Origin: Rattus norvegicus
Lineage: Eukaryota; Chordata; Mammalia; Rodentia; Muridae
NCBI RefSeq assembly: GCF_036323735.1
Contig: NC_086031.1
Coordinates: 46,962,725-47,026,724 of the forward strand
Direction: 5' to 3'
Length of the DNA: 64,000 bases
Shown here: positions 1-11,912 of the stretch, piece after piece
Layout: each line of letters begins with the position of its first letter
Numbering within the stretch: the stretch's first letter is position 1
The notes under the pieces: generated by a model
Databases searched by the model: none
What the model was told of the DNA's origin: nothing
Seen by the model: only the letters and a program-made list of their open reading frames with translations
Position numbers and translations under genes: made by a program

Positions 1-389
1 GAACTTTGCCTGGAAGGGGTTAGGGGTTGGCGCTTTCAACAGCTGGCCAAAAAGCTCCACTCAAAGAAAGTAACAGCTGTTGGTGGGGACATTCTAGTCC
101 CTTCTGTGACAGATGAGTTCATTTGGAAGAAGTTCTAGGGCAGCCTGAGCTGGCTTCACTCTCCGTTTTCTCTGCTTGATTCGGACATATCTTGGTCTGA
201 AGACTCCCAGGGGAAACAGTGCAGGATCGATTGCATGCCACAGGGCCACATGCATCTTCACGCACATACATCCCAGATCCCGCGTCTTCACTTCCCTTGG
301 AAAGCGAGGGAGTTGGTGGCCTCCCCTGTTCAGAAGGGTGGTGTCAAAAAACACAGGTAAATAGACCTCTTAGGAACAGCCAGCTCAGG

Positions 390-552
390 GCTTGAGAGAT
401 GTCTCAGGGGTTAAGAGCACAAAAGATTTGCATTGGATTCCCAGCCCCAACGTGGCAGAGCACGATAAATCAGTCTATAGGATCCACTGCCCTCTGCTGG
501 CCTCTTGTGGATACTGCATGAGAGCAGTGCAGGAAGAACACAAAATGGATTT
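390..552 (+). repeat. Degenerate B2-like SINE
   Basis: GCTTGAGAGATGTCTCAGGG and TGCCCTCTGCTGGCCTCTTG resemble B2. Weak elsewhere. Confidence 0.5.
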
Positions 553-675
553 TCCTTTTAAAGAAACAGCCCACTCTTGCTGATTGGAGCTCCTACCGCT
601 GCAGTTTTTAGGGTAGTTTGAGACAACAGGTGTAAAACTCAAAGCATTGTATCTTCAAGTCAAAAGTATGTTGTC

Positions 676-777
676 GGGGCTGGGGATTTAGCTCAGTGGT
701 AGAGTGCTAGGAAGCGCAAGGCCCTGGGTTCGGTCCCCAGCTCCGAAAAAAAGAACCAAAAAAAAAAAAAAAAAAAA
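676..777 (+). repeat. ID element (BC1-derived SINE)
   Basis: GGGGCTGGGGATTTAGCTCA and the tRNA-Ala-like body are followed by GAACC and an A tail. A small deletion removes the TTGCC stretch. TSD ATGTTGTC at 668-675 and 778-785. Confidence 0.93.
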
Positions 778-1587
778 ATGTTGTCACTCCCTTCCCGGAG
801 GCATCTAGCAAACAGACCATCCTTTCCTGGCTCCCCGGATGTCCATGGTGGCCTTTATCAGGCTCTCTCCTGGTCCTTCTCACTCACAAACCCTGCCCTG
901 ATTCGTCCCTCATGGAACCTCCAATGATCCTTCTCTGTGTTTCACATGTGCAATGCTCTGTCTTTTCTGCTTTTGTTTTGCCCTAATCCACTACGAATCC
1001 CTTGGGCACGGACAGGCTATCCTGACTCTTTTTTTTTTTTTTCCTAATATAGTGCTGGGAACTGAACCTCTGACTCGAACATGCTAGACTCCCACTGTAC
1101 CGCAGGGCACATCCCCGGCCAGACATGTGATTCAGCAAATATGCGCGGGTTTTAATGAATGAGTGAATAGCAGAATGTCTATGAATCACTTTTTACAGTT
1201 TTAGGAATGGTCATTATTAATCGTTTACTCTAAGGGTTCTCATTAATCACCTACTAATCTTCACTAGGCTGCATGGGGCCTCAGGCAACATGTAATGGAG
1301 TCTTGCCCTTGAGGAGTTCACAAGGGAAAAGAGGGAAATTTTGCAGTGTCAGTAACACAAACATATTAACACAAACGTGTGCCTGAAGAGGCTGGCTCTG
1401 ATCTCTGGTAGTGTGGCCAGGGATCCTCCTGATGGAGGGGATCCTGGAGCTCTGCCTCATCTGGGATCCAGCTCTCCAAGCCTTACCCACTGGGTCTATC
1501 CTCTTCCTCTAGCTCACTTTCTGCTCTGTCGCAGACCCTCCTTCTCAGGCCACCAAGGCCTCACAGGGTCACATTAGCCTGTGCTGC

Positions 1588-2062
1588 CTTGTTATGGTTT
1601 CTCTATGCTCAGCCCAGGGAGTCACACGATTAGAAGGTGTGGCCTTGTTGGAGTGGGTGTGTCACTGTGGGTGTGGCCTTGGAGTGGATGTGGCCTTGGT
1701 GGGGTGGGTGTGGCCTTGGAGTGGTGTGGCTTTGTTGGAGTGGGTGTGGCTTTGTTTGGTGGGTGTGGCCTTGTTAGAGTGGGTGTGGTCTTGTTGGAGT
1801 AGGTGTGTCACTGTGGGTGTGGGCTTAAGACCCTCAACTTAGCTTCCTGGAAGCCAGTCTTCCACTAGCAGCCTTCAGATGAAGATGTAGATCTCTCAGC
1901 TCCTCCTGCACCATGCCTGCCTGGTTGCTGCCATGTTCCTGCCCTGATGATACTGAACTGAACCTCTGAACCTGTAAGCCAGCCCCAATTAAATGCTGTC
2001 CTTTATAAGACTTGCCTTGGCCACGGTGTCTGTTCACAGCAGTAAACCCTGACTAAGACATG
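1588..2062 (+). repeat. Rodent interspersed repeat (RMER-like) with internal minisatellite
   Basis: The 3' part has the typical end of this family (CCAATTAAATGCTG, then CCTTGGCCACGGTGTCTG, then CTGACTAAGACA). Its 5' part is expanded into irregular repeats of GTGTGGCCTTGTTGGAGTGG and GTGTGTCACTGTGGGT at about 1,638-1,830. The family name is my estimate, while the shared consensus among copies in this window is visible. Confidence 0.7.
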
Positions 2063-2427
2063 CCCCTTGCCTAGGCCTCCCCACCAGCAGAGATTACCCC
2101 ACACACTCTTTGGAGTCCACCAAGCCCTGGTATGAGTCTAGGCCCTACTACCACGTGAGGTATTTACTTTACCCAAGCCTCAATTTCTCAGAGTACAAAA
2201 CAGGGGCAATAGTAATCTATGAGATGGCAACAGTTAAAGGAAAGAGAACTTGGCGTGGTTCCTGGAGCCCTCAAGAGATGACTAAGCAGTCAAGGCCTGT
2301 GTGATGGCTTACTGTGACTCCAGTTTCAAGGGAATCCAAGAGGTCCTCTATTGACCTCTGAGGGCACCAGGTATACACATGGCACACATGCAGGTGGACA
2401 AAACACTCATTAAAAAAAAAAAATCTA

Positions 2428-2610
2428 GGGCTGGAGGGATGGCTCAGTGGTTAAGAGCACTGACTGCTCTTCCAGAGGTCCTGAGTTCAAATCCCAGCAA
2501 CCACATGGTGGCTCACAACCATCTGTAATGAGATCTGATGTCCTCTTCTGGTGTGTCTGAAGACAGCTACAGTGTACTTATCTATAATAAATAAATGAAT
2601 TTTTAAAAAA
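2428..2610 (+). repeat. B2 SINE
   Basis: Full-length, with head GGCTGGAGGGATGGCTCAG, GTTCAAATCCCAGCAACCAC and an AATAAATAAA tail. TSD-like AAAAAATCTA on both sides. Confidence 0.92.
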
Positions 2611-2999
2611 ATCTAAAAAACATTGAAATCCCTCATAATGTCAACTGTTTGCCTCTAGGACCTATAAAATTTCAGTTCTGTGGGGACTCTCTAGTCTCTA
2701 GTCTCTAGTTCTCTAAATGGCTCAGAGGCTAACATATTGGGTGTTCTTCCAGATGACACAACTTTAATTCCCAGCCCAGCTCTTCTAGGAGATCCGCTGC
2801 CCTCTCCTAGCCCCCATGGGCACAAGGTAGGAAAATGTTAGCAGACAAGATACTCCTACACATAGACAATCCAGGACTGCATCCAGGGCTGTGTGTGCTC
2901 TGGGCTGAACAGGTTTGTTACACAGATATTTCATGGGCCCTAATTCTGGACTGCAGAGTCTTACACGGATTAGTGAAGCCCAACTCTCCCACACTTTAT

Positions 3000-3350
3000 A
3001 GGGCATTTTGGAATATTTTCTATGTGCCTGAGTGAGGAGGCAAATGAACTTGTGGGTCCATTAAAAGAATTGTATGTTTTAGCCTTTAATCCAGTGAGAC
3101 ATGTGGGCAGGGATATCTGCCCCAGTTGAAGAAACCAAATCCAAAAAGTGAAAATGACTTGCCCAAGGTCATCAGCAAGCTGGTAGGAGACCCCGGAGCA
3201 GATTCATACTGTTCTCCACCACGCGTAGATGTTTATCACCCCACTAGTCTGGCAGCACCTGGGGTCCAGAGTTGTGTAAAAGCTTTTGTCGCTAATGCCA
3301 GTATTTGTCAGGTCTGGGGAGGACGATGCTGGAGGATGATCAGAAGCGGC
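3000..3350. other. Intergenic unique DNA
   Basis: No gene is supported. B2-superfamily remnants lie on either side (about 2,705-2,830 and 3,355-3,440). Confidence 0.6.
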
Positions 3351-3671
3351 TGAGAGTATGAGCTGGGGAGGCAGCTCAGGAGCTAAGACTGCTCGCTGTG
3401 CCATCACGAGGACCAGAGGTCAGATCCCAGAAAGCATGCAGCAAGCTGAGCATCCCAGGTACCTCTATAGTCCAACTCCAAAGGAAACCGAGAGGAGACA
3501 TGAGAGGATTTCAGGTGTCTGGCTTAGCCAAGAAATGCAAACCCCAGGTTCAGGGAGAGATAGTGACTCAAAGGAATAAGCTGAGGGTGATGGAAGAGAG
3601 TGCTGGGTACCTTCTGCCTCCATGCCTCCATGCTCACATATGAGTGCACACGCCCCTACATACACGCTCGT

Positions 3672-3710
<39 letters not shown>

Positions 3711-3990
3711 GAGACAGACAGACACACACACACACACAGAGGCACACTGAGAGGGAGAGCGAGACAGGCAGACAGACAGACAGAGGGAGCGATAAACAGA
3801 TACACACAATCAGAGAGGGAGAAGGGGGAAGGAAGGAGAGAGATAGACATACACACACAGAGAAAGACACATGTATACAGAGGGACAGACAGGCACACAC
3901 ACAGAGAGACAAATAGATACACACAGAGAGATAGACACATACAGAGGGAGATGCAGACACACACAGAGAGAGAGACAGATAGATACACAG

Positions 3991-4045
<55 letters not shown>
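3672..4045 (+). repeat. Compound (CA)n/(GACA)n/(GA)n microsatellite
   Basis: It has (CA)n at 3,672-3,705, a long mixed CACA/GACAGA purine-rich stretch, and an uninterrupted (GA)n at about 3,995-4,045. Overlapping open frames on both strands are products of this low complexity. Confidence 0.95.
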
Positions 4046-4047
<2 letters not shown>

Positions 4048-4079
4048 TTAATCCCTCTGGGAATGCCTAACAGTCCCAC

Positions 4080-4830
4080 CCTGAGGTGTGCTTTACAAGT
4101 CTCCTGGGAGCTTCTCAATACAACCAAGTTGACAGATTAACCATTACATATGATACTACCTCCAGGGTCCTCTCTCCTCCCATCCCGAAACTGCGGGAGC
4201 CCAGAGAGTCCTAGTAAAGAGAAACTCTTTGCTGAGGGATTGAGGGGCATCTGCTCGGGTATCTCAGGCCTGTGCTTTCTAAGACTTGCTCAGTTCTATC
4301 GGGCTTGGCCCTTTATGTGGGAATTGGAGAACAGTCCACGAGCCAGCCCGCCTGGTTCTAGAGCAGAAGCCAGCAGCTCGATGACTGGCCCAGGCGCAGG
4401 CCGGGGAATCCAGAGTCTATTGCAGAGTGGTCGTCAGACTAGTCTTCTCTGCTCTCCAGTAGCTGGTGTCCAGAATGACAGTGGAGTAGACAATGTGGAG
4501 AAGGAGGGAACTTTTTACCTAAGCCAGTTCACTGTATGGATTCACGGAGAACTCAAGTATCAAAACTGGCACAGACAAAAGTTGGGAATAACAAACGTGG
4601 GGAAGAGGGCTTCCAAAGCAATCCCGTGGACCCCTGTTGGCCTCAGTGCCTGGTGCACAAACCCCTCCTGCCGAATCTTTGATTAAGAGAATGAGACCCA
4701 GTGGCGACTTGGTATGTAATCTGTCCAGAATGCTAGTGGAGTTGACAGTCGACTGGCCCTTGGATTGGCCAAGGAGATCAAAGCTGCCTCCTGCAGTACT
4801 CACTCTCTGGGGGAGCTGGTGGGAAGAAAA
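4080..4830. other. Intergenic unique block, no gene supported
   Basis: It contains the longest non-repeat plus-strand frame outside Mdm4 (4,150-4,686, 178 codons). The translation shows no domain, signal or transmembrane pattern that I recognise, and no splice or promoter context. It is probably a chance frame. Confidence 0.55.
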
Positions 4831-4840
4831 TGGTTTAAGG

Positions 4841-4898
4841 ACACACACACACACTCACACACACACACACACTCACACACACACACACACACACACAT
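4841..4898 (+). repeat. (CA)n microsatellite
   Basis: About 29 dinucleotides with two CT interruptions. Confidence 0.95.
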
Positions 4899-5252
4899 AC
4901 CGGAAAGATGATGAAAGAGAAGAGTGGTGGTGAGGGTAGAAAAAATAAGAAAACAAAGCAAAGGGCACAAGCCCAGGCCAGGCTCTGCTCCACAGTGTCT
5001 CCCTCACCCCTAGCCTCAATGACAAGAGATGCCCTATGTTCAGGCCACTGCAGTAGAAATCCCTCCCCTGCATGCATTTTTTTTTGTTCTGCCCCAATTT
5101 TAATTCGAGGGAGGTTAGAAGCTCCCTGAGCTCACTGTTTCTCTTTCAGGCTCCAAGCCTTGCAATTGCTGCCACCTTGCCTGGCATATCCTTGGGATGG
5201 GTTCTACCTCCCACAATCAAAGGGGGTCTAATTTAAGAGAGTGCTTTCATAG

Positions 5253-5400
5253 CCAGGTGATGGTGGCACAGGCCTTTAATCCCAGCACCTGGGAGGCAGA
5301 AGCAGACAAATGTCTGTGAGTTTGAGGCTAGCCTGGTCTACAGAGTGAGTTCCAGGACAGACAGAGCTACACAGAGAAATCCTGGAGAGAAAGAAAGAGG
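5253..5400 (+). repeat. B1 SINE with purine tail
   Basis: GCCAGGTGATGGTGGCACAG, GCCTTTAATCCCAGCACCTG and GCCTGGTCTACAGAGTGAGT are near B1 consensus. The tail runs into (GGGGA)n/(GA)n to about 5,502. Confidence 0.9.
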
Positions 5401-5459
5401 GGGGAAAGGGGAAGGGAAGAGGGAGGGGGAGGGGAAGGAGGGGAGGGGGAGGTAGGGGA

Positions 5460-5504
<45 letters not shown>

Positions 5505-5509
5505 TTCAC

Positions 5510-6620
5510 AGGAGGGCAGCCACTTGGGTGACCCCAGATAAGTCATCTAACTTCTCCATTCCACTTCTGACAACTTCAGTCAAAACAGTAACTCGCTCAC
5601 AGAGCAGTAATTAGTGAGGTAATTTCCATGAAGGTCTGACTACCAAAGGACACACACTGCAGGATAGTGGACAGTTTAGCTCTGCCAGAGTAAACAAGTC
5701 CTTCACAGCTCCTGCTTCATTTCAAGGTCTATCAGGTGCTTCTGGGCCAGAAGGCTGAACACCGATGCTCCAGTGTTTTGAGGAATGAGGGACTGTCCGG
5801 GTTGTCAGGTGTCTCTGCAACTGGTTAAGTTTTAGAGGCTATGTAGGCTCCCTACATCTTCAGGTAATATCTCACTCATCCTCGGATTTCTGACGGGGTT
5901 AAAGACGAGTTATGGTCTCATAATCAAACTCAGGTTGTTCAGCATTGAGGAAGATGACAGAGAAAGAATGGTTTTCAGATGGTAATACAAGTTAAAGTCA
6001 GAACACAATCCAGGTATAAAATTGTAAACTCTTTAAGTCAGGATAAATGGTAGCATACTTTAGCTAATTGACAAATATGATGGACTGGATGTTAATTATA
6101 TATCTCATACTTTGTAATTTACATAATTGTTACGGTTATGCTCAATTTGAGTCAGAGAGAAGAGCCTTTATTTTTAATTTGGACAGAAAGGGTGGGAATT
6201 GGCTCTAATGCTTTGTCTTAATTTGGCTCCCAAGAGCTGCTTCCAGACCTGAGGGTCCCTGCTCGCCGGCTGGCTTCAACTGGTAATAAAGAACTGCTGT
6301 ACAGCCAATGGCTGGGCAGGGAGATGGGGTGGGACTTTTAGATTGCACAGGCAAGGGTAGGAGAGAAAGAGGAGACGAATCACCATGACTCGGAGGCAGA
6401 GGGATCAGATTTAAGGGGGGAAAAAGAATCATCTAGCAATGTAGGTGGAAAGAGAAAGTGGCCCTATGGGGCAGAGATGAGGAGGAGGCTGCCCAGAAGG
6501 TAACAGGGCAACAACACTAAAATATAGATTTAGAAGTTGTCAAGCCAGGAATACTGGAGGGAAATGTGTGCTAGCCTCAGGGAGGTTTAGAAGCGCCCAG
6601 CCATGGAGCTATCATAAGCA
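5510..6620. other. Intergenic unique block
   Basis: About 1.1 kb without SINEs or open frames of note. I see nothing gene-like. Confidence 0.65.
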
Positions 6621-6633
6621 TATCAAAATTAGT

Positions 6634-6713
6634 TGGTGTGTGTGTGCATGTGTGTGCATGCCTGTGTGTGTGTATGTGTGTGTGTGTGTGTGCGTGTGCA
6701 TTTGTGTGTGTGT
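6634..6713 (+). repeat. (TG)n microsatellite
   Basis: TG repeats interrupted by CATG and CTG variants. Confidence 0.95.
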
Positions 6714-6779
6714 GAGATTCGTGAATCCAGAGCTCTTGGGTGGGTGCAGCACACACGCAAGGGACCCGCTGGGAGCCAA

Positions 6780-7280
6780 AGTGGTTTAATTAATTCGCCC
6801 CTAGATTTAACTTGTCTCTGTGTCCCTGCATGGTTATTGAAGGAATTCATATTCTTCACTTTAGCATAACTTTGTACTGTGTCTCAAGAACTCATTGTGT
6901 TCCCAGTGGTCAGCATCCAGACCTAGTGTTTCCAGGCTCTCGGCATCTTACTCAAAGAAATGAAAGAAGGGTGAATGGCACTTGCAAAGGTAGCAAGGGG
7001 ACTTTATTCCAAGACAAAACAACAGTAAAGATCAGGTACACGACCAAAGAGCATCGGGCACCCGAGGGAGCGAGCCTGAGGCCACGGGTTATTGCTTTTC
7101 TTATGAGGCCTTAAGAGACAAAGGGGCTCATTGCTGAAGCATGTAATTCAGTGGGTTCTCTGTTTTGAGTGACAGGGTTGAGATATGTAAGTCATTGCTG
7201 GCTGTGCGTGCCCCTTCTCATGATGCGTCTGATTTTGATCCTACGTATCCAAAATTATGTGTAGCTATAATGTGGTAAAT
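6780..7280. other. Intergenic unique block
   Basis: No recognisable repeat. A 100-codon plus-strand frame (6,812-7,114) lacks any known motif. Confidence 0.55.
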
Positions 7281-7284
7281 AAGA

Positions 7285-7500
7285 ACTCTGGAGAGTTGGC
7301 TCCGCAGGTGAGAGCATTCCAAGGCTCAGTTCCCAGAACTCCACGGTGATTCACAATAACCTGCAACTCCAGTTTAGGGAATTTCGGGGCATCTGATGTC
7401 CTCTTCCGGCCTTCTGGAGCACCAGGCATACAGATGGTGCATATACATGCATGCAAGCAAACGGCACATAAACTAAAATAATCTAAAGTACTTTTAGAAG
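7285..7500 (+). repeat. B3-like SINE
   Basis: CTGGAGAGTTGGCTCCGCAG and TGTCCTCTTCCGGCCTTCTG are diverged B2/B3 blocks. Confidence 0.7.
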
Positions 7501-7989
7501 AGGCAAATAGGATTCCTTGTTTTCTTCTTTTCTTTTCCTTTTTCTTTCCTCCAGTTCACTCAGCGGACAGTTTGCCCTCCTGCGCATGCGCCCTGCCTCG
7601 GTGAAGAGCAAGGCAGCTTACGGAAGGAAGCATTTAATTGGCAGCTTGCTTACAATTCCAGCGGTTAAGGCAGCCATCATCGTGGTGGTGAGCATGGCGG
7701 CAGGTACGTATGGTGCTGGAGCTGGAGCCCAGCGCTTACATCTGATCCGTAAGCAACGTGCAGAGGAGAGAAACTGGGCCTGGTGTGGACTTTTGAAACC
7801 TCAAAGTCCGCCCCCGTGGCACACCTCCAGTAAGCCCACACCTCCTGCGCACAGGAAGCTGGATGTACTTAGGGGTCCTAGGTTGCCAAGTGCATTATTA
7901 GAAGAGAGGTGTGGGGCATCCCAGGTGCTGTGCTTGCCTACCTCGGAATCCCTGGCCTTCATGTACAGGTAGAGCACCCCGTGCGGTGT

Positions 7990-8026
7990 TGTTGCTGTTG
8001 CTGTTGCTGTTGCTGTTGTTGTTTGG
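7990..8026 (+). repeat. (TTGCTG)n triplet-type repeat
   Basis: GTTGTTGCTGTTGCTGTTGC and onward gives about twelve GTT/GCT-type triplets. The minus strand reads CAG/CAA repeats. Confidence 0.92.
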
Positions 8027-8384
8027 TTTGTTTTTTTACCTTGCACAGCCTCCTTAAACAAAGCAAATGCATTTTCAGCTGCCTCGTAGAAGGCAGGGAG
8101 ACAAGGGTGCCTGAGGTAGGTCGCGAGGCAAGTTTGACAGCACAAGAGAGTGAGCGAGATGAAGGGCATCCACGTGGCGTTCTTCCTGTGGAGCTCCCAT
8201 TCTCGTCTGCGTTTCTAGTGAATCTCTGTTGAAGGCCTGCCTTAATAGCACGCAATTCTGCTTCCCTTGCTTTGAGAAGTTATGAAGTCTATCTATGTAG
8301 CTAACCCAGCAGCAGGTCTGGTCCATACACAACCTTTGTTTGGGGACCCAGGCCCAGCTGACAGATAGGAAGAAGTGCAAGGTA

Positions 8385-8495
8385 TGGTGGCACACGCCTT
8401 TAATCTTGGCACTGGGGGCAGAGGCAGAAGGATATCTATGAGTGTGAGGCCATCCTGGGCTACATAGGAAACATCCCAGTCTCAAAAAGAAAGAG
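8385..8495 (+). repeat. B1 SINE at the start of the purine tract
   Basis: AAGGTATGGTGGCACACGCC to CAGTCTCAAAAAGAAAG. Its A-rich tail is the likely seed of the giant purine repeat that follows. Confidence 0.85.
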
Positions 8496-8498
8496 GGT

Positions 8499-9172
8499 GA
8501 GGAAGAGAAGAAAGGAGAGATGGGGAGGGGAGAGGGAGGGGAAGGGGGAAAGGAGAGGGGGGAGGGGAAGAGAAGGAAAGGAGAGGAGAGGGGAGGAGAG
8601 GGAAGGGAAAGGGGAGGGGCAAGAGAGGGGAGGGGGAGGAGAGGGGAGGGGGAGGGGAAGGGCGAAAGGAGAGGGGGAAGGGGAAGAGAAGGAAAGGAGA
8701 GGAGAGGAGAGGGGAGGAGAGGGAAGGGAAAGGGGAGGGGGAGGAGAGGGAGGGGAAGAGAAGGAAAGGAGAGGAGAGGGGGGGAGAGGGGAGAGGGAAA
8801 GAGAGGAGAGGGGGAGGGGAGGAGAGGGGGAGGGGAAGAGAAGGAAAGGAGAGGAGAGGGGGAGGAGAGGGAAGGAGGAGGAGAGGGGAGAGGGGGGGAG
8901 GGGGAGGGGGAAAGGAGAGGAGAGGAGAGGGGAGGAGAGGGAAGGGAAAGGGGAGGGGGAGGAGAGGGGAGGGGGAGGAGAGGGAGGGGAAGAGAAGGAA
9001 AGGAGAGGAGAGGAGAGGAGAGGGGAGAGGGAAAGAGAGGAGAGGGGGAGGGGAGGAGAGGGGAGGGGGAGGGGAAGAGAAGGAAAGGAGAGGAGAGGGG
9101 GAGGAGAGGGGAGGAGGAGGAGAGGGGAGAGAGGAGGAGGAGGAGAGGGGAGGGGGGAGAGGGAAGAGAAGG
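8499..9172 (+). repeat. Giant polypurine (GGGGAGAGGAA)n tract
   Basis: Of about 674 nt, only two are pyrimidines (C at 8,620 and 8,663). From 8,664 to 9,172 there are 509 purines in a row. Higher-order blocks around GAAGAGAAGGAAAGGAGAGG recur. Long open frames in five readings are artefacts of composition. Confidence 0.95.
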
Positions 9173-9199
9173 TGGTGGGATGGGAGGAGAGGGAAGGGA

Positions 9200-10240
9200 A
9201 GGGGAGAATGAGAATGTTCACTTCTGAGTGCTGGTCTTCTATTCTTGGTGGAGGACACCGTCTGGTGTAGGGACTTGAGAAAAGGCTTCTCCCAACAGTT
9301 GTCCTGGATTCAGGTAAGCCGAGGGCAGGCCACTCCTTGTGTGAGGAGTTAGGCTGGGACTCCGAAGACAGAGCCAGTGAACAGCCGTCGTGTAAGACAC
9401 ATTATCGTCCAGCCAAGCCGAGAGCGTGCTGGAAGAGGGCAGCTCTGGTTTGGCGGGGTCCGCCTCAGCCAGGCCTTGCTTTACTCACAGCAGCTGCTGA
9501 AGCCCCCCATTGCACTGAGACTCGCTGCTTGTCCTTGACTCGAGCTCTACAGGGAAATCACGGGTCCGTCTCACCCGTCACTGCCTGTGTCCTGCATGCT
9601 GGGAGATTCCAGGGACAATGATTTCTAAGGGAATTACTTAAGTGCAGAAGTTCTGCCCTGGGAACTTGGGGCATGGAGCAGGGACAGGCTGTGCATTCAT
9701 CACAAAGCAATCAGCGGCTGGCAGGGCTTGGAGCCACCGAGTCTGTCCAGTGGGGAAAGCAGAAGGGAAGGTTGCCTGCCAAGGAACGCCCATCTGTCAT
9801 GAAGACATTGCTCACTGGGCGTCCAAGCCCAGGCCTCCTGGCTTTTCTACTAACAGAGACGTTGCCCTGGCCTTCCCCAACCTTGAGCCTGCCCTCTGTC
9901 CCAGCATCCATCTGCCCTGCTACTGTTGGCCCAGACCTTGCTCGAAGCTGCGTCCTTGGCAGGTTAACCTTCAGGATGCCACTTCTTGCATATGGCTTTT
10001 CCTCACAGTTCTCAGGTCCTGAGACCTGTTCTGCTCTCCCTAGTTTCCAAGAAGAGAGGACATACACTTGGCAGCTCCTTCACTCACTGACTTAGAAGAT
10101 CCTTCCCCAGCATCTCGGACCATCTCTCCACTGAGATCAGAAACCTGATCTTCATGAGGCTCCCCTCTTACCTCCTTGAGTCATTCTGGACTTGACCTTA
10201 ACCCAGGCAAAGTGGCAGGCCTTCCAGATTGTTGCCATTT
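9200..10240. other. Intergenic unique block right of the purine tract
   Basis: About 1 kb of GC-moderate, SINE-free DNA with overlapping short open frames on both strands, including plus frames of 94, 126 and 140 codons. None shows a recognisable domain. It is a candidate non-coding conserved block, not a supported gene. Confidence 0.5.
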
Positions 10241-10254
10241 TACCAGGGAGCAAG

Positions 10255-10345
10255 AGCCAGGAATGATAGCACACGCCTTTAGTCCCAGCACTTGGGAGGC
10301 AGAGGCAGGAGCATCTGAAGATCAGAAGGCAACTTCAAGACTTGG
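10255..10345 (+). repeat. B1 SINE, truncated
   Basis: GATAGCACACGCCTTTAGTC, then GCACTTGGGAGGCAGAGGCA. The 3' part is missing next to a B2. Confidence 0.8.
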
Positions 10346-10350
10346 TTCTC

Positions 10351-10538
10351 AGGCTGGAGAGATGGCTCAGCGGTTAAGAACACTGACTGCTCTCCCAGAG
10401 GTCCTGAGTTCAAATCCCCAACAACCACATGGTGGCTCACAACCATCTATAATGGGATCTGATGCCCTCTTCTGGCGTGTCTGAAGACAGCTACAGTGTA
10501 CTCATATAAATAAAATAAATAAATAAGTAATAATAAAA
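10351..10538 (+). repeat. B2 SINE
   Basis: Full-length, inserted next to a B1 fragment. TSD AAGACTTGGTTCTC at 10,337-10,350 and 10,539-10,552. Confidence 0.93.
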
Positions 10539-10644
10539 AAGACTTGGTTCTCTCCTTCCACCACGTAGGTTCTGAGACTCAAATTCCAGTCGTCAGACTT
10601 GACAGCAAGCATTGTCACCCTCTGTGCTAGCTCACCAGCCTGGC

Positions 10645-10755
10645 CCCTGTTCTTTTCTGAGATGAGGTTCTCGATATGTAGTGCACACTGGTCTCAAACT
10701 TGAGTTCTTCATACCTCAGCCTCCTAAGTGCTGGGACTGCAAAAGACGACTGGGC
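10645..10755 (-). repeat. B1/B4-like SINE
   Basis: The reverse of AGTGCTGGGACTGC with GAGATGAGGTTCTCGATATG. Confidence 0.65.
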
Positions 10756-11299
10756 ATAGAGGAAACAGGAGGATCCAAGACTCTTGACTAAAAGAGCTAT
10801 GACATGGTGTCGTTCACAGATGAGCCATGAGCCTGGGATTCAGACCCCAGGATTGCAAATAAACCCAGAGAGCACTTTTCTACCTGTATGTCTTTTAAGT
10901 TCTCCTCTGTCTGCACTCATCCTCCTCCCATCCAGCCGAGGAAAGGATTCAAACGTTGATGCAAAGTCAGACTTTCTCCACCCACTGGCGGAGGTGTGGG
11001 TGGGGGTTAGGAAACATCCTTCTGTACCTAGATCCCACTAAGGCACTAAGGCACAGACCCCCCCACACCTAAAACACCTGTACACTGCACCCCGAAACTC
11101 TGTTACACTCACCAATGCACTCTCACGCTGTGAAACCCTGGGAAAGGTACTGACACCATAATGCAGATTGTTTGATTGAAAGATTTCCTGCTCTAGGACG
11201 TGACAGTAAATGCCTTTAATCCTAAGCACTTGGGAGACAGAAGCAGGGAGGATCTACATAGAAAATCCCTATCTTGAAATTTTTCTTATTGTTGATTTT

Positions 11300-11820
11300 G
11301 CTTGTAAAAGCAAAGGACATCCCTCCAACCCCGGGCACAGGCAACAAGAGGAAACATGGCTCGCACCCCTAGGGGCAGTCAGAAATCCTGCCTAGTCGTT
11401 CTCCTATACACCGCTCTCCTCACCCTTAAAACAACGACCTTCGAAAACCAATAGTGTTAAAGGGAATTCTCTTTAAAAGTAAACCCAAATCCCTCATAAA
11501 GATCTAAAATTGGCTCATGCCAATGATTCCGTTCAACTCATCAATTAACGAGGGAACTCATCGGAGAGCAGAAACTACAGGAATGCTGAGAGCAATGTGC
11601 TTAGTGGATGGACAACAGTCCACACCTACAGAATAACAACCACCTGTGTCTCCACTCGACAGAGCGCGCATATCCATAACACAATTGGCTGACACCCTTC
11701 TCTCTCTTACAGTCATAAGAAAGAACCCAAAGGAAAACTAAAAGTGGCCGTTCCAAGGTCTTTCATAACTTGACTTAACACTGAAGTTTTTATAAGCACA
11801 GAACACGAGGAAGGAGAGTC
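11300..11820. other. Intergenic unique block
   Basis: Half a kilobase with no repeat or gene feature that I recognise. Confidence 0.6.
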
Positions 11821-11912
11821 ACCAGGCCTAGCCAGGTGGCTCCCGGATCCAGGCCCTTCTCAGGCCTGGGGAAGCCACATGTGGGATGAAAAGGAGAAAA
11901 ACAAGGTTGTAT

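Noticed and set aside
676..777. tRNA gene call from the A and B boxes of ID elements (here and at the other ID loci)
   Set aside because: The tRNA-Ala-like body is the SINE head. A tails and TSDs show retroposons, not tRNA genes.
3465..4140. Several long open frames on both strands rich in Cys-Val or His-Thr
   Set aside because: They are translations of (CA)n and (GA)n microsatellites. No coding signal.
4150..4686. 178-codon plus-strand frame in unique DNA
   Set aside because: No recognisable domain, no promoter or splice context, and a length expected by chance in this much sequence. A search of rodent proteomes and RNA-seq would settle it.
7517..7972. 151-codon plus-strand frame with a hydrophobic N-terminus
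   Set aside because: The hydrophobic start comes from a TTTTC-rich run. The rest has no recognised family and overlaps opposite-strand frames.
8460..9270. Open frames of 235-258 codons rich in Glu-Gly-Arg (plus) or Ser-Pro-Leu (minus)
   Set aside because: They arise from the polypurine tract, which has no stop codons in most frames. Not genes.
9642..10095. Overlapping 126- and 140-codon plus-strand frames
   Set aside because: Two frames compete over the same DNA with a 118-codon frame opposite. No known motif in any.
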